Shown: one piece after another, positions 27,614 through 28,010 of the stretch
Numbering within the stretch: the stretch's first letter is position 1
How the letters are laid out: the number at the start of each line of letters is the position of its first letter
DNA from: a virus
Length of the DNA: 28,010 bases
IMG/VR virus record: IMGVR_UViG_3300031705_000035
Coordinates: 1 to 28,010 of that record
Strand: one strand, 5' to 3'
Program-made: the position numbers and the translations under genes
Notes under the pieces: generated by a model
The model's input: the letters and a program-made list of their open reading frames with translations, nothing else
Told to the model about the DNA's origin: nothing
The model's database searches: none

Positions 27614-28010
27614 CTAAAGTTTACGGGTGTCATTTGCTAGACACAGAGTTGTTATTATCTCAGAAGCAGGTTCAAAAATCAATTCCTTTTTGTACTTTTT
27701 GTTTAAATAATCTATCCCACGCAAAAATACTTCCTCGGCCATACTGTTTCCTTGCAGCATTAAACGATAACAATGCAGCACCAGCTCTAATTTGTCCACA
27801 ATATCACACATTTTCTTGTCTTCTTCAGTGATAGGGTGTACTATTTCGCCTACGCCAATAGATAGCTCATAAGCTTTTTCGGCTTTTACCATCAGCTTAT
27901 TTATTTCAGGATAGCCCCACTTGGTTGTGGCAGGGACATCCCCTACTTCTGCCTCGGCAACATCGTGATACAACAAATGCAAGATGCAGTTCTTGCTTGC
28001 CTCAGGGTAA
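27614..28010 (-). CDS. HD-domain nucleotidase (YfbR-like), 5' end cut by window edge
   Basis: At least 131 residues, open to the right edge; the frame continues upstream of the first internal TTG as YPEASKNCIL. The motif LHLLYHDVAEAEVGDVPATT contains the HD pair and the downstream Glu and GD.P of YfbR-type 5'-deoxynucleotidases, and CDIVDKLELVLH supplies the second conserved Asp. The N-terminal His lies outside the window. It would hydrolyse dNMPs or related nucleotides to adjust pools during replication. It heads the visible cassette with the nucleotidyltransferase. Confidence 0.85.
   Translation of the reverse strand, partial: YPEASKNCILHLLYHDVAEAEVGDVPATTKWGYPEINKLMVKAEKAYELSIGVGEIVHPITEEDKKMCDIVDKLELVLHCYRLMLQGNSMAEEVFLRGIDYLNKKYKKELIFEPASEIITTLCLANDTRKL

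Noticed and set aside
1-28010. Diversity-generating retroelement, integrase or toxin-antitoxin locus
   Set aside because: No reverse transcriptase, TR/VR pair, recombinase motif or recognisable toxin pair was found on either strand.

Overview
The window reads as part of a tailed-phage genome (or prophage-like contig), about 28 kb. Every gene I can support lies on the minus strand, so transcription runs from the right edge (28010) to the left edge (1). The small-gene style (Lys/Gly/Met-rich peptides, zinc-ribbon minis, a phage GroES, structural proteins with GETITG-type and GVAGT-type repeats, a cupredoxin-like structural protein) resembles uncultured marine podovirus-like phages of proteobacteria. 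That is a judgement from remembered families, not from a search. No integrase, tRNA, CRISPR, polymerase or RNA polymerase gene is visible.

Layout in transcription order. (1) 28010-22981: a cassette of small accessory genes: an HD-domain nucleotidase (5' truncated by the edge), an HxGH cytidylyltransferase, zinc-ribbon minis, a DUF6876-like protein, a 33-residue single-TM protein coupled to a SleB-type cell-wall hydrolase, and four hypotheticals ending at an intrinsic terminator (22909-22944). (2) 22638-21071: terminase small subunit, two small unknowns and a PD-(D/E)XK nuclease. (3) 21070-19258: an unusual regulatory/accessory island (below). (4) 19257-10087: terminase large subunit, portal, small proteins including an EF-hand membrane protein, a GTA-type holin plus GH108 muramidase, GroES, scaffold-like protein and a decoration-type protein. 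(5) 10074-1: Mu gpT-like major capsid protein, terminator, then connector, tail and fibre genes, ending in a YadA-head-like fibre that runs off the left edge.

The most striking feature is the island at 19.3-21.1 kb. Two paralogous genes of an unknown family (P1, 20380-20838; P2, 19517-19960) sit between the small and large terminase genes. P2 and its flanks form a 609-bp block (19437-20045) in which neither GA nor TC occurs even once, so the dinucleotide GA is absent from both strands. AG and CT are common there and the block is not AT-rich. P2 therefore contains no Asp or Glu, only AGY serines, and an SD without GGAG/GAGG. The ban extends into non-coding DNA on both sides, so it acts on DNA rather than on protein. 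The only exceptions in the wider 19437-20173 stretch are one GA in a promoter-like motif shared with P1 and two TC in the Shine-Dalgarno of an 18-codon micro-ORF. Directly upstream lies a GA-rich iteron block with an AT-rich hairpin. Directly downstream lie a perfect hairpin, a G-quadruplex motif and a plus-strand sequence matching the core of T7/K11-type phage RNA polymerase promoters. I regard this locus as the best candidate for an undescribed system, perhaps a replication/packaging control region or a region kept free of a GA-specific DNA modification or nuclease site.

Packing is tight elsewhere, with many TAATG or ATGA stop/start overlaps that imply translational coupling. The only long non-coding stretches are 22639-22980, 20839-21070, 20121-20379 and 19258-19516.
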